Part shown: piece after piece, positions 45,796 to 56,768 of the stretch
Position numbering within the stretch: position 1 is the stretch's first letter
Layout of the letters: each line of letters opens with the position of its first letter
The notes under the pieces: generated by a model
Told to the model about the DNA's origin: nothing
Database searches by the model: none
The model's input: only the letters and a program-made list of their open reading frames with translations
NCBI GenBank assembly: GCA_037952775.1
Contig: JBANAY010000003.1
Coordinates: 15,252,001-15,316,000, forward strand
Direction of reading: 5' to 3'
DNA length: 64,000 nucleotides
From: Clonostachys chloroleuca
Lineage: Eukaryota; Ascomycota; Sordariomycetes; Hypocreales; Bionectriaceae
Position numbers and translations under genes: made by a program

Positions 45796-46712
45796 TGTTG
45801 CCTTGGAAAGCCAGATCGACAGATGCTACGTAAGGACACGGGTTTATTGCCCTTGATATAGACGTAAGAGGACCCTGCAGAATCACATGATCTTTCGAGT
45901 GTCGTCACGTGCTACATACATATTTTTGAAGAACATCATTCGTCAGCAATATAAAACGAAGCATATGAAGACTTCCTGATCTGTGAATAATCTGTCTAAT
46001 ATTCATTGATTGAGAATAAAACTCATCGGCGTAAAGAAGGCATAATGATTGATTCTGCATGTATGATCTATAAATCTGGATTGCTGATTGGGCTAGATAC
46101 TTTTTCAAGTATCGGAATCTGCTATCATGCAGCAGAAAAGCCTTGTGAGGTACCAGTAAGCAGGATGATATGTTCGAAGTCAAAGACCAGCTACGTTCAT
46201 ATTAAAGGTCTGGGAGTTTAGAAAACCTTTCTAAAATACCCTAGCTTTCTTCCACCCCTCCCCAGAAAGCTTTTAACCCCCCTAAAAACGGGCACTAATT
46301 CTCTACGCATAGGACAACAAAAATCCTGTTTCTCTACAAATAACCGTAACATCCCGTCATTAAAAGGCTTGAACAACAACTAAGTAGGGAAATGAAGCAC
46401 TGGCCCAGTACGGAGGGTCAACTCCGAAGAAGCTCGCTTGATTAATGGACTGTGATTGGTTCTGGGGCCTGATTTCGGGTCTCGACGATAAGAGGCGGGG
46501 ACATTTTACGAATCTCGGCTTCCTCTGGCCGAGCTTGCCAGTTCAAAGTTCACCGAGATCGGAGAAAGACTAATCCAGGTTCAGGGGCCGCATAATAAGC
46601 GGTAGCTCGCGCTACAGGTATAAGAATGTCGCTCTTGACATGGGTTAAGCCAGAAACCGCTCACAATTGTAGAAGTAATTGGTAAATAAACGGGCACGAA
46701 ACAACAACAAAC
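45796..46712. other. Intergenic, divergent promoter region
   Basis: Lies between the F-box start and the RidA start. No gene supported. Confidence 0.6.
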
Positions 46713-47262
46713 ATGGCAAACCGAACCGCAGTTCTCACCAAAGAGGCACCTGCTCCCAGCCCACACCTGTCGCAAGCAATCGTTTGCAATGGCATGGTGT
46801 ACTGCTCCGGCTCATTTGGCATCGATCCTGTGACGAGGAAGCTTGTCGGAGACGCCTACGAACAGACGGTTCGTTCCATACCAGCCTCTCTCGATGGCAG
46901 TGTGCTAACACCGATCACAGAAACAATCTCTGAAAAATCTCAACGCAATTCTAAAGGAAGCTGGTACCGACATTCAGAACACTGTCAAAGTGAACATTTT
47001 CGTCAGCAGCATGGATCACTATGCCAACGTCAACAGAGCCTACCTCGAGGTTTTCTCTGGCACACCTAAGCCGGTATGTCCCCTCTTCGTTGGAAAAGTG
47101 AGTTCGTTTGTCTTCTCGTGCTTTTTTGCTAACATAGTAAAATAGGCGCGGACATGTGTTGCTGCAGCACAGCTCCCCAATGCCGAAGCTGCTGTAGAAA
47201 TAGAACTAGTTGCCGCACTACCAGACAACGCTTCGACGAGAAAGGTTTTGTCACGGCTGTAA
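46713..47262 (+). CDS. RidA/YjgF/UK114 family protein
   Basis: 141 residues in three exons (46713-46868, 46921-47073, 47146-47262), each exon a whole number of codons. Family signs: YCSGSFGIDPVTRKLVG, LKNLNAILKEAGTDIQNTVK, VNRAYLEVF, and the active-site Arg in ARTCVAAAQLP followed by VEIELVA. RidA enzymes hydrolyse reactive enamine/imine intermediates released by PLP enzymes, protecting other enzymes. Full length. The first intron uses donor ACG|gttcgt. No mitochondrial leader visible, so probably cytosolic. Confidence 0.93.
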
Positions 47263-48041
47263 AAAATGAGGAGGACCCGAGAAGACGGATAAATCATAAT
47301 GGTGGTTAAATTGTTAAATCTAAAGAGAATTAAAACCATGTAGCTGCCTGTGAATCACGGCTACAAGAAACCCATACTCGAACTCTCTCCCGTACGTAAG
47401 ACGAATGAATTTGAATCGTTGATTATCGGTAAGTCGGCGCCGGTAGCGGGAAGGGGGTTATCGCTCGCAACAAATCTAGAACACAGTGGAAGGCTACCAT
47501 TAAGCAGCTGGTTCTTGTGTTAAACGCTTCATCAACGCTAACCTTTCCTCATTAGATGTAGTCAAGCAGGACGGGTCTGAATTTGAACACCCCCCGAGTA
47601 TGGCAAACAATCAAATAGCTGTAACAGCGGTCAGTGTACATAGGAAGGTCATCCAGCACATGTTTGGTGTGGATGCTTTGCAGCGTCTGCTTACTTGCTC
47701 CGCCGTACGAGTCGAGTCAATGCACTTCTCCAATCGAGAGCCATCAGGGCTCATTCAGCCTGGTCTGTGGTCATCTGCTCACTATTTACAGGGGGACGGG
47801 TCTAGACTGGTTAAGCTTAATCAAAGCAAAGCACTAAAAGTTCAGCTCACATAGTGATATCGCCGTCGTGGCGCTACTAGCGATGATAGCTTCACGCGCT
47901 TGTGACATTCAGGCCAAACACCCATCAATAATTATAAAGGGCGATGGTTCTCAATTGATCGAGTCCATCAGCAACTCTTTCTCCTGCGATCTCTCTGTCC
48001 TTGTTTTCGGCAAGACAGGTGCGGCACGAACTCACAGCCAA
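47263..48041. other. Intergenic region
   Basis: The next ORF's frame is open upstream to 47868, but the ATG at 48042 is preferred. Nothing else recognised. Confidence 0.5.
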
Positions 48042-48449
48042 ATGATCGCGACACTGGGCACCGAGATAGCCCTTCGATTGGCTCTCCTCGCATCGGCGAT
48101 ACCGCTTGCCTATGCTGCCGCATTGCCGATTCTTGCTGGGGACGGTGAACGCGTATCTCTGACCGTAAGAAAAGAGAAAACGTTCAAGAAGATCAAAATC
48201 ACAAAGGAAAAGAAGAACAAGAACGTTGTCTACATCCAGCTGCCCAAACCGGCTATTATTGGGCTTGTCATAGGCGCCGTCGTCTTAATCGTCTTTCTCG
48301 TTATTCTTTTCAAATGCATCATTCCGAGAATGAAACAACGAAAAGCCTTCAAGCAGCAGCAAGATGAGGAGGAGGAAACCAGCGAGAAGCGGCCGCCAAG
48401 TTCATCGTCCACGGCAAATGGGCCACCCAAACCACCACAACCGCAATAA
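48042..48449 (+). CDS. Small membrane protein with signal peptide and basic tail, unknown
   Basis: 135 residues: a signal-like N-terminus (LALLASAIPLAYAAALP), a Lys-rich segment (KEKTFKKIKITKEKKNKN), one long transmembrane helix (IIGLVIGAVVLIVFLVILFK), and a Gln/Glu- then Ser/Pro-rich cytosolic tail ending PPKPPQPQ. No known family. Composition is consistent with a type I single-pass protein. The ATG at 48042 starts the signal sequence directly; an open extension to 47868 is less likely. Confidence 0.6.
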   Translation: MIATLGTEIALRLALLASAIPLAYAAALPILAGDGERVSLTVRKEKTFKKIKITKEKKNKNVVYIQLPKPAIIGLVIGAVVLIVFLVILFKCIIPRMKQRKAFKQQQDEEEETSEKRPPSSSSTANGPPKPPQPQ

Positions 48450-51008
48450 ATTAGGGCCTAGAGTCGCCCTGAGCGTACCCAATTGAACCCGGTGGCCCGG
48501 TGGGGGGAATGGCTAGCCGAGAGATCATCAGCTGAGGCTGGAGCTTGTGCAGAAAAAACAATAGCGCATCTTGGCGAGTTGTCGGTTACCCGCCACATCC
48601 CGGCCTCTTCCCTCTCATGTTAGAGTCTGCTTTGAAGCTAGCCAAGCTAGGAAGATATTATTTTCTGCAAAGTATTTCTAATGTTTTTATGGTAGAAAGG
48701 GCAGTTTCTCTCTCAATTTTGCATATGAATGTAAACAAGACTGGTCTGGCTATGCTGAACTCTACAGATCCTTAGAAATTTATATGCTACGCTCATCTAA
48801 TCTCATCATGTCGATGAAACTCAAATCCTTCACATTTTGTTTCTACTACTTTTAAGCCCCTTTGAGATCAATACTCCTACAGGAAACCCACACAATCGGC
48901 GTGGTGCCCTTTGTCCAACTCTGAGCTAGTGCGTGCTCCGTGCTAAATTGGCATGGCCAGGCTAGTCCACATGATATCTAGGTGCGGAGTGTTCAAACAT
49001 TTACGTCTGAATGAACTCACATTTTGCCATCGAGTTCATCTACTTTCTCATATCAACAATGGGGATATATCATAACTAGAGGCCTCTCCAAAAGAGGCCA
49101 TTATCTGCTGATTTGTGCTAGCCTCCAAGGCAATCTGCGCGCTGGATAATGTGACAGGCAAGAGGGCGAAGGTCACAATACCTCAAAATGCTCTCCAAAT
49201 CCTGCCTAGACATCTACCATATCTCTTGGTAATATCACAGGAATTCTCTCTTATTCCTACAGTGTTGATTAGTCTGGTAAAGTCGGTGAGACAACTGCGG
49301 TTGCATTGGCTCTAAATCTCAAGTGGCTTCGGCATCCGGGATCATGCAATGTCTTCTAAGGACAGAGTCAGAAGCTAGAGCATCGATTCCTTTCAGTATC
49401 AAGTGCGCTTCTCAACGGTCTCCATGAACGTTCGATTCGTGGGTGTTGAATCAACTCTGGCTGCCGATGATTCGTATAAAGCATTGGACTCGATAACATT
49501 GAACCCACAAAACCAACCTGCTCTTCCAGTAATATCTGGATCTGGATTTATTTCCTGTCTCTTTATAACGTAATTTCTCCTTCTCTAATGTGTACAATGT
49601 GGACTAGTGGCTTGTACTTAATCTAGGTAGTTAAGGCTGTCGGGTTACTGCGGCGATTTCAATCGAGAATAGTTAAAAACCAGAAGTTGCCAGGTAGATA
49701 TAGCAAGGTCCAGTGGTATGTCTAAATGTTTCAATGACGCCTTTTAGATAGCTCGAGGCAATGAAGTAGTGCATAATAGCATGGTTACTTAGAGCTCAGC
49801 GCGGAGATGCAGTTCGCAAATCCCAGCGACCATCAATTAAATGCAAGATATCCCGTCGAAATTTTCTTGATCCAGGAAAAAAAATAAAGCCCTTATAAAA
49901 AAAACCACTGAATCCGATTCTAGCAGACGTCACTTGAACGGTCAGGGGTTAGTCGTGTCCTCCGTTGAGCCTTCTTCTTGATATCCTTGTCTCATTTTAC
50001 TCAACCTCAATAACCAAGCCACCTTGCCTCATCGCCGACGACGGTACTCGGCCTCTATTCTTCCGGTCCTTCCTGAAGTCGGAACAGTCCTGAAATTAGG
50101 CGCCGTAATTTCATCGAAGCTGTTGGAGAGCCAATAATCCCTCTAAATCATGACGCCCGATGGCTTTCCCAGCTGGAGAATGGATATGGTGGCTTAAATT
50201 TCCAGGGCTTATTCCACGCGTTAGCGGGGAATTACCTTTGTGCTAGTCGTCAGACAAGCGAGCGTTGCGTCCCGGTCTGGCCGTCCGACGCAGCACTCAC
50301 TATCCCTATACGGACGTGAACAATAAAAGTGCGGGGTATGACGGTCATGAAGAGCCTAGACAAATCATGATCGTGTAGCTGCCAAGGAATGATACACTGG
50401 GTTTTACATCTCGCTTGACGATATGTTAAATAGTTATGTGGCATCTCCACGTCTCACCAAGTCCACCCCAACGGTCCAGCAACTGTCGATACCCTTGCTT
50501 AGCATTCAATTTTGGGAAAGTTTCCTATCTCTAATATTAGCATACTCCTGGCATCGCAGAGCTGCCATGTCATACCAACCGCAGCATCGGCTAAGTTTCG
50601 TTGCGTGGGCCGATGCTGTCGTAGCAAAAGTGGGCCATGACTGACCAATCAGATAGATGTCAATCGGCAGCCGGCGGACCTAATCGCCGTTTCACCGACA
50701 CCACATCAGCAATCTGTGCTCAGCCGCAGTCTCGATCCATCCTTGCTTCAGTTAGCCTATTATCTGGCACGTAGCTTTGCGCTAACCATCTCTCAAGCAG
50801 GGCTGAGCGGGTCCCCTGCCCATCAGGTTGTATTGCATCGGTGCCAGGGGCCACCGATATCTCGAATGAGAATGATGGATATAAAGGATGCCCTCAGCTC
50901 CTTGTGCCGTATGGGAAAAGGCACTGCGAAGCCTAAATAAGAGAAGATCCAGATTCTTCCCGGCATTTCCTTCACTCGCCTTTTCTAAACATATCATCTA
51001 TCGCTTCG
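48450..51008. other. Long intergenic region
   Basis: No protein family recognised on either strand over 2.5 kb; AT-rich stretches near 49860-49900. Confidence 0.6.
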
Positions 51009-52215
51009 ATGGCTACCTCACAACCTTCACACTATCTCTACACCCCTTCGGCGGTACTTGCTGGCGTTGTTGCCGGCTTGTATGGGGTCAGCTTCCTCGT
51101 CACTCTGGTCCAGATCATTCGCAAGAGGTCATGGGTATGGCTCATTATGCTTCTAGCTATCGCAAGTAGGTCGACTTCTCAAATTCCCAAATTCCCCTCC
51201 TCGATATCGTATCCCTCTCCAGCATTTGCTAATGACTGTCGCTTCAGTGGAGGTGGTTGGGTTTGCGACCCGTGTGGTCTCAGCAAACAATGTTCAGGAG
51301 AAGACTCCCTACGTTGTTCAGTTCGCGCTAGTCATTCTCGCCCCGGTACTTATGGCTGGTGTCATCTATGTGGTGTTTTCCCGGATTGTATTCTGGGCTG
51401 TACCGCCAGAGCATCGGACGATGCGGATGATTTGGGTTCCTCGTGAGTATTCTGCACCATGATGACGCTGGAAAATGAAGCCATTGGGTTGTGTTCTCTG
51501 ACATATCCTTTCTAGCTCGTTTCATTACTTTAATCTTCGTCGGCTTCGATATTATCTCGCTCCTCCTGCAGCTGTGTGCTGCTGTCCTCATCGCCGGCAC
51601 CGACCCGACTGACTCGAATGCGAAGGATAAAGTCAATTTGGGCAAGAACCTTGGCCTCGCTGGTGTTTCGGTACAGCTCTTTGGCTTTGGTCTGTTCTCC
51701 GTGGCTGCGGTCCGCTTCCATTTCACCTCAAGGCAGTTGAGCAGCGACTACGCGAGCAAGAACGAGACGAGGTGGAATATGACCAAGCACTACTCGACCT
51801 TGCTTTATGTCGTTAATGCCTCCTGTCTTCTGATTCTGGTAGGTTATCGCTTTTATTTTCTCATCGTGGAGAGACGAGAGAAGGCTAACGCTGGTAGATT
51901 CGGTCCATTTTTCGCATGATTGAATTCGCCCAAGGGAAATCAGGGACAACACAGCAGGCAGAGTGGTAGTATGTCATCCCCTAAAGTAACGCTAAAGATA
52001 AGACAACTGACAAACGACATCCCCATAGTCAATATGTCTTCGACACACTTCCTATCTTCATCGTCTGTGTCATATACAACATATGGTTCCCAGGCAGTTA
52101 CTTGAAGCACTTGGGATTCCGTCTCCCCAAGGAAGAACGACAGCTTCCCTTAGACAATGAATCACTTGGGTCCCGAGATGTGGGCACAGAATTACAACAG
52201 CAGGAGCAAAAGTAG
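51009..52215 (+). CDS. RTA1-like lipid-translocating membrane protein
   Basis: Seven-helix protein of about 281 residues in five exons: 51009-51165, 51248-51442, 51516-51838, 51898-51968, 52029-52215; total divisible by three. RTA1 signs: YTPSAVLAGVVAGLYGVSFL, MEVVGFATRVVS, LLAPVLMAG-like block, FVGFDIISLLLQLCAAVLIA, and YVFDTLPIFIVCVIYNIWFPG. The family includes yeast Rta1/Rsb1, linked to lipid translocation and resistance to 7-aminocholesterol. The donor of exon 4 is best placed as TA|gtatgt, giving EWYQYVFD. Acidic cytosolic C-terminus. Confidence 0.93.
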
Positions 52216-53626
52216 CCATAGATCCATCGGTCAACGTACTATCAGTTCAACAAGGGGTAAACTGTGAAGGAAATAAAGGAATATACCGGGCACTACACTG
52301 GAAGAGCAACAACTTTTTTTTTTTTTACAGAAATTGAGCATGGGATCATTGGAGTGGCATCTTCAACGTCATAATAAGTCTTCTTTCTTATCTATACTCT
52401 CTAATTTCACGTAATTATTCTTCTGCTTTATTATCTCGACCCTTCCATCTGTATTACTGCTCTTTTCCGCACATATCTCAGGGGCGGTCTCAATGTAGAC
52501 TTGTTCGACGATCTACTCGCGGAGGTACACGTAGGAGAAAGAAAATAAAGTTCAACCGCAATGATAACTGTCAGGGCCCGACAACTCAACTCAATGCTGA
52601 GATACATAGAACCTGTCTATGTATATCCACCTTTCGGCATGCAAATCGTGACTAGGGCTACACACAAAGGCATGTGGAAATCAAATCTGTTAAGTTATTT
52701 GATGCCTCTCGAGGTACCAGTCATGTGCCACAAACTCGGCAAGCGAGGTGGGGACACGCAATTCACAGTGAGAATCAGGGTCACTCAATAGCTCGGTGAG
52801 ATATTATCACCTTGATATTCGAATGGTCTGATATCTGCATAGTTTCCAGAGCGAAACATCGATCGCAACTTCAATATCATGGCGCATGACAATCGTTCCA
52901 GTGCAATCAAGGCATGCATGAGCTAGGTATCAGACTGGGGTTTTAATTCATTGGTTGGAGCTACTCAATGGCTGGAGCTTGATTTTCTCAACTGTGAGCT
53001 GCTCAACGCTGATGACCCCAAGTCTCGGCGCCGATCCCAAGTGTTTAGGGCGCAATTGACTAAGAATCGCCGTGCATTCAGCCACAAATGAATAAATCGT
53101 TGGCTATGCGAATGGCAGCGACTTTGGAGTGGGAGAATCCCGTAATGTTAAGAGCAAGTAGCACCCGAAAGAATACAAGACGTGGATATTTATATCGTTC
53201 TTCTCTGCTCCGGTTCGAGCCTATTCATCCTGCCGCTTTTCATCTGGCGCGCCCTCGTCAGATTAGATCGCAATCTTGACCTTATACGTTGGCATACAAT
53301 CAAGGCCAAGGGCCAGCCAATTGTCCAGAGCTGAGCTAAGTACTAGAATTGCTGACAGAGAGTCCTCGTATCATCCTATGATTGGCGAAGGAGAACGACG
53401 CCTGCGTGCTTTATTAGCCATAAAAGAGCATTGTCCAGTTTATGCATTACCCTCAGTGAGCACTCGGTAAATGATTGTACATAAACCCCGCCCAAGGCAG
53501 GCGAACCATTTCCACGGATCCAGAAACGGGGGTCTTCTCGAGATCTTGGACCGCGTCTGTCTGCGTCTTGGTTGACTCTTCCACCCCCTGTATCATAGGT
53601 TTTCTTGGCTATTACCTCTCCATAAC
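52216..53626. other. Intergenic region with T tract and repeat copy 4
   Basis: Poly-T (about 13) near 52314-52326 and the dispersed repeat at 52533-52600. No gene supported before the NLR. Confidence 0.6.
52533..52600 (+). repeat. Short dispersed repeat, copy 4 (longest)
   Basis: GGAGAAAGAAAATAAAGTTC, then AACCGCAATGATAACTGTCA, then GGGCCCGACAACTCAACTC. It aligns with copies at 1446 (with a gap), 1868 (inverted) and 8067. Confidence 0.65.
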
Positions 53627-56600
53627 ATGTCTGACCCCAAGAAGTACTCGGTGGGGTGGATCTGCGCCATCAAAGTGGAATACGTCGCGGCGCAAGAAGT
53701 TCTCGACGAAGAGCATGATCCCCCGGAATACCTCTCCCAGCACGACAACAACAACTATACTCTGGGTAGAATTGGCAGACATAATGTCGTCATAGCCACA
53801 CTCTCCTTTGGAGAGTATGGGACAAGTTCTGCGGCTGCTGTTGCTAGGGATATGATGCATTCATTCCCCAATCTCCGGATTGGCCTGATGGTTGGCGTTG
53901 GTGGCGGCGCCCCCAGCCCAAGTCACGACATCCGCCTGGGTGACATTGTCGTCGGCGCTTCTTCTGATGGCAAAGGTGGATTGATTCAGTATGACTTTGG
54001 GAAGAATCTCCAGGGAGATGGCTTTCGGCCTACGGGGCTCCTAAACCAGCCACCATTTTTATTACGAACAGCGTTGGCCGGCCTTCAAAGTCAATACGAA
54101 AGAAAGGATCATGGACTTGAAGATACATTTAATAGTGTGCTTGAGAGAAAAGAGAGGCTAGGAAGTCTGTATATGCAACCAAGACCAAATCATGATCGGT
54201 TATATCGAGCTGATGTCGTCCATCCAAACGAACAAGGTTGCGCCACCGTCTGCAGTCCATCGGACCTGGTAGTCCGAATCGATCGTGCCGAGCACGAGAT
54301 AACCCGGCGGTTCACTACGGTCTGATCGCGTCGGGGAATCAGCTGATGAAGAATGCGAAAGAGCGCGACAGGCTTGCGTCGGAAAGGGGGATCCTTTGCT
54401 TCGAGATGGAGGCGGCCGGGTTGGCGAATCACTTTCCCTGTCTAGCTCTTCGCGGCATCTGTGACTACTCAGACTCTCACAAAAATAAAGAGTGGCAGGG
54501 GTATGCAGCCATGGTAGCGGTGGCATATGCGAAAGACCTTCTCTGTCGAATACCCCCTAATAAGATTGAGATTGAAGAAAAGCTGTGTGATGGCCTTTCT
54601 GGTAAGATTGAAGCGCATACGACACCAAGGTCTTGCTTATATTAATCCGATGCACAGGTCTTCGTGGAGTGGCGCAACAGCAGAAGAATATCGCAGAGGA
54701 GCATTTGGACGTTGCGAAACAGGCTCATGACGCAGCAGTGACACGTTTCCATCTTCAACGCGAAACCGAGACGGAGAGACTCGAGGAGGAATGCCACCAG
54801 TTATTCCGCCTAGCTACCACTGGCAAGGATGTTACATATGAGTGGCATAAAGATCGTGTTGAAGAAATAATCGAAGGCACATGCATGTGGCTGCTTGAGC
54901 ATCCTAGCTTCTCTGCCTGGATGGAGAAGGCGTCTGGTCCGCTGTTAGTAACCGCAGATCCAGGCTGCGGGAAGTCGACATTGGCCAAATTCCTCATCGA
55001 CCACTGGCTACCACGATCAGATGTCATCTGCTACTTCTTCATGTCACAAGACCAGGACACTGTCCGTCAGGCTCTATGTGCAATCCTCCATCAGCTCTTC
55101 TCTCAGATGCCGCTTCTAATCAAGCACGCAATGAAAGAATATCGTATGAACGGGCCAAAGCTAATCAATTCTACTTCCTCTTTGTGGGCAATCTTGAAAA
55201 ATGCGACGCTGAACACAAAAGAGAAGACTGTGACTATCGTACTTGATGCTCTGGATGAGTGCGTCGAAGCCGGATTCGAAGACTTGATGCGAAATCTGGA
55301 AAGCCAATTCCAGAGCCCCTTTCGTCCTGAGAGGCTGAAATATTTCCTCACTTGCCGCCCATACAGTCAGATAGTGTCCAGTTTCCATGGTCTACTCAAA
55401 CGGTTCCCCAATATTCATATTCCTGGAGAGAAAGAGTCAGAAATTATCAGCCAAGAAGTGAATCGGGTCATAACCTTTCGAATGAACCGTCTATCCCAGA
55501 GGAAGCAGCTCCCAACCCAGGTCAAGAATCATTTGGAGAAGAAATTCCGGGAACCGGTCCATCGCACTTACCTATGGGTTTATCTTGTCTTCAACTACCT
55601 GGACAAGACGGACTTCAAACAGACCATAAAGGGTTGTGAAGCAGCTATAGAAAAGCTTCCTACCAGCGTCAACGAGGCATACGAACAGATACTTAGCAGA
55701 ACCAAAGAAGATGCCATAGTTCGCAAAGTCTTGGGCATCGTCTTGGCTTCCAGGCAGACGTTGACTATTTCAGATATGAACGATGCGATTAGTGTGGACT
55801 ACAACACGCGTTCAATAAATGATCTCGATCTGGAATCAAATGACGTGTTCAAGATGCATCTACGGTCTTGGTGTGGCCTTTTCATCTCTGTCCATCGCGA
55901 CAGAGTGTATTTGCTCCATCAAACGGCTCGCGAGTTTCTATTAGCAGAGTCTGCGATACATGATAGGACCACTACTCTATCCCTACAGCGATGGCACCAC
56001 TCCTTCACGGTGAAAGCGGCTCATGCTATTATTGCAGAGGCTTGCGTTCTTCACCTCAACTTAATTAACTCGAACGATATTGAAGAGGCTACCAAGTTTG
56101 GGGATTGCGAATCGAATTGCGAAGGAGAGAATGCGGGATATGTTAGCGGCTCTTCCCATCGAACCGCCTTTTCATATTACGCTGTCGCGAATTGGGTTTT
56201 CCACTTTCGCATTGCCTCCATCATAGATGACAACCCTATCATCCCACTTACCTTAAGAATCTTTGAAAGAAGGTCACAAAGCTACTCGCTCTGGCTCAGG
56301 ACATTCTGGGAGCATGAACATGGGGGTAGCCCTCCCGGGGTCTGACGGATATCATGGTTGCCGCCTCTTTAAACAATCGCCCTATTATCAAGATGCTTCT
56401 TGAGCACGGCTCCGAGGTCGAAGCAAAGGATACCAAAGTCAAACGAACGGCGTTATCGTGGGCAGCCAAGTCAGGCAGTAAGAAAGTCATTGAGATCCTA
56501 CTTGAGAATGGCGCAAATATCGATTCCACTGACATATACGACCGCACCCCGCTGTTGATTGCTACGTCAACTGGGCACAAACACGTTGTTAAACTTCTTC

Positions 56601-56731
56601 TCAAGAAAGGAGCAAATATCAACGCTAAGGATAGAGGGGGTTGGACGGCATTGACCACAGCTATGGGAACTGGACACGGTGATATCCAAAACCTGCTTAC
56701 CACATTAGAATCTACTCAAAACCCTACATGA
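53627..56731 (+). CDS. NLR: PNP-like domain, NACHT NTPase, ankyrin repeats; two frame breaks
   Basis: Fungal NOD-like receptor. N-terminal nucleoside-phosphorylase-like domain 53627-54600 ([58 protein letters not shown]). An intron 54602-54657 (GTAAGA...CACAG) joins to a helical linker and a NACHT domain with Walker A ([12 protein letters not shown], ~54950) and Walker B (IVLDALDEC, ~55240), then winged-helix/LRA-like sequence ([15 protein letters not shown]), then three to four ankyrin repeats ([45 protein letters not shown]). Two single-base gaps break the frame: near 54298 (G, GG expected) and at 56337-56340 (GGGG, GGGGG expected). With them the protein is continuous, about 1015 residues. 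In other ascomycetes PNP-type NLRs act in non-self recognition. Likely functional if the gaps are assembly errors. Confidence 0.88.
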
Positions 56732-56768
56732 AAACTAGTATAGTACACGCAACCCACTTCTCAGCCAC

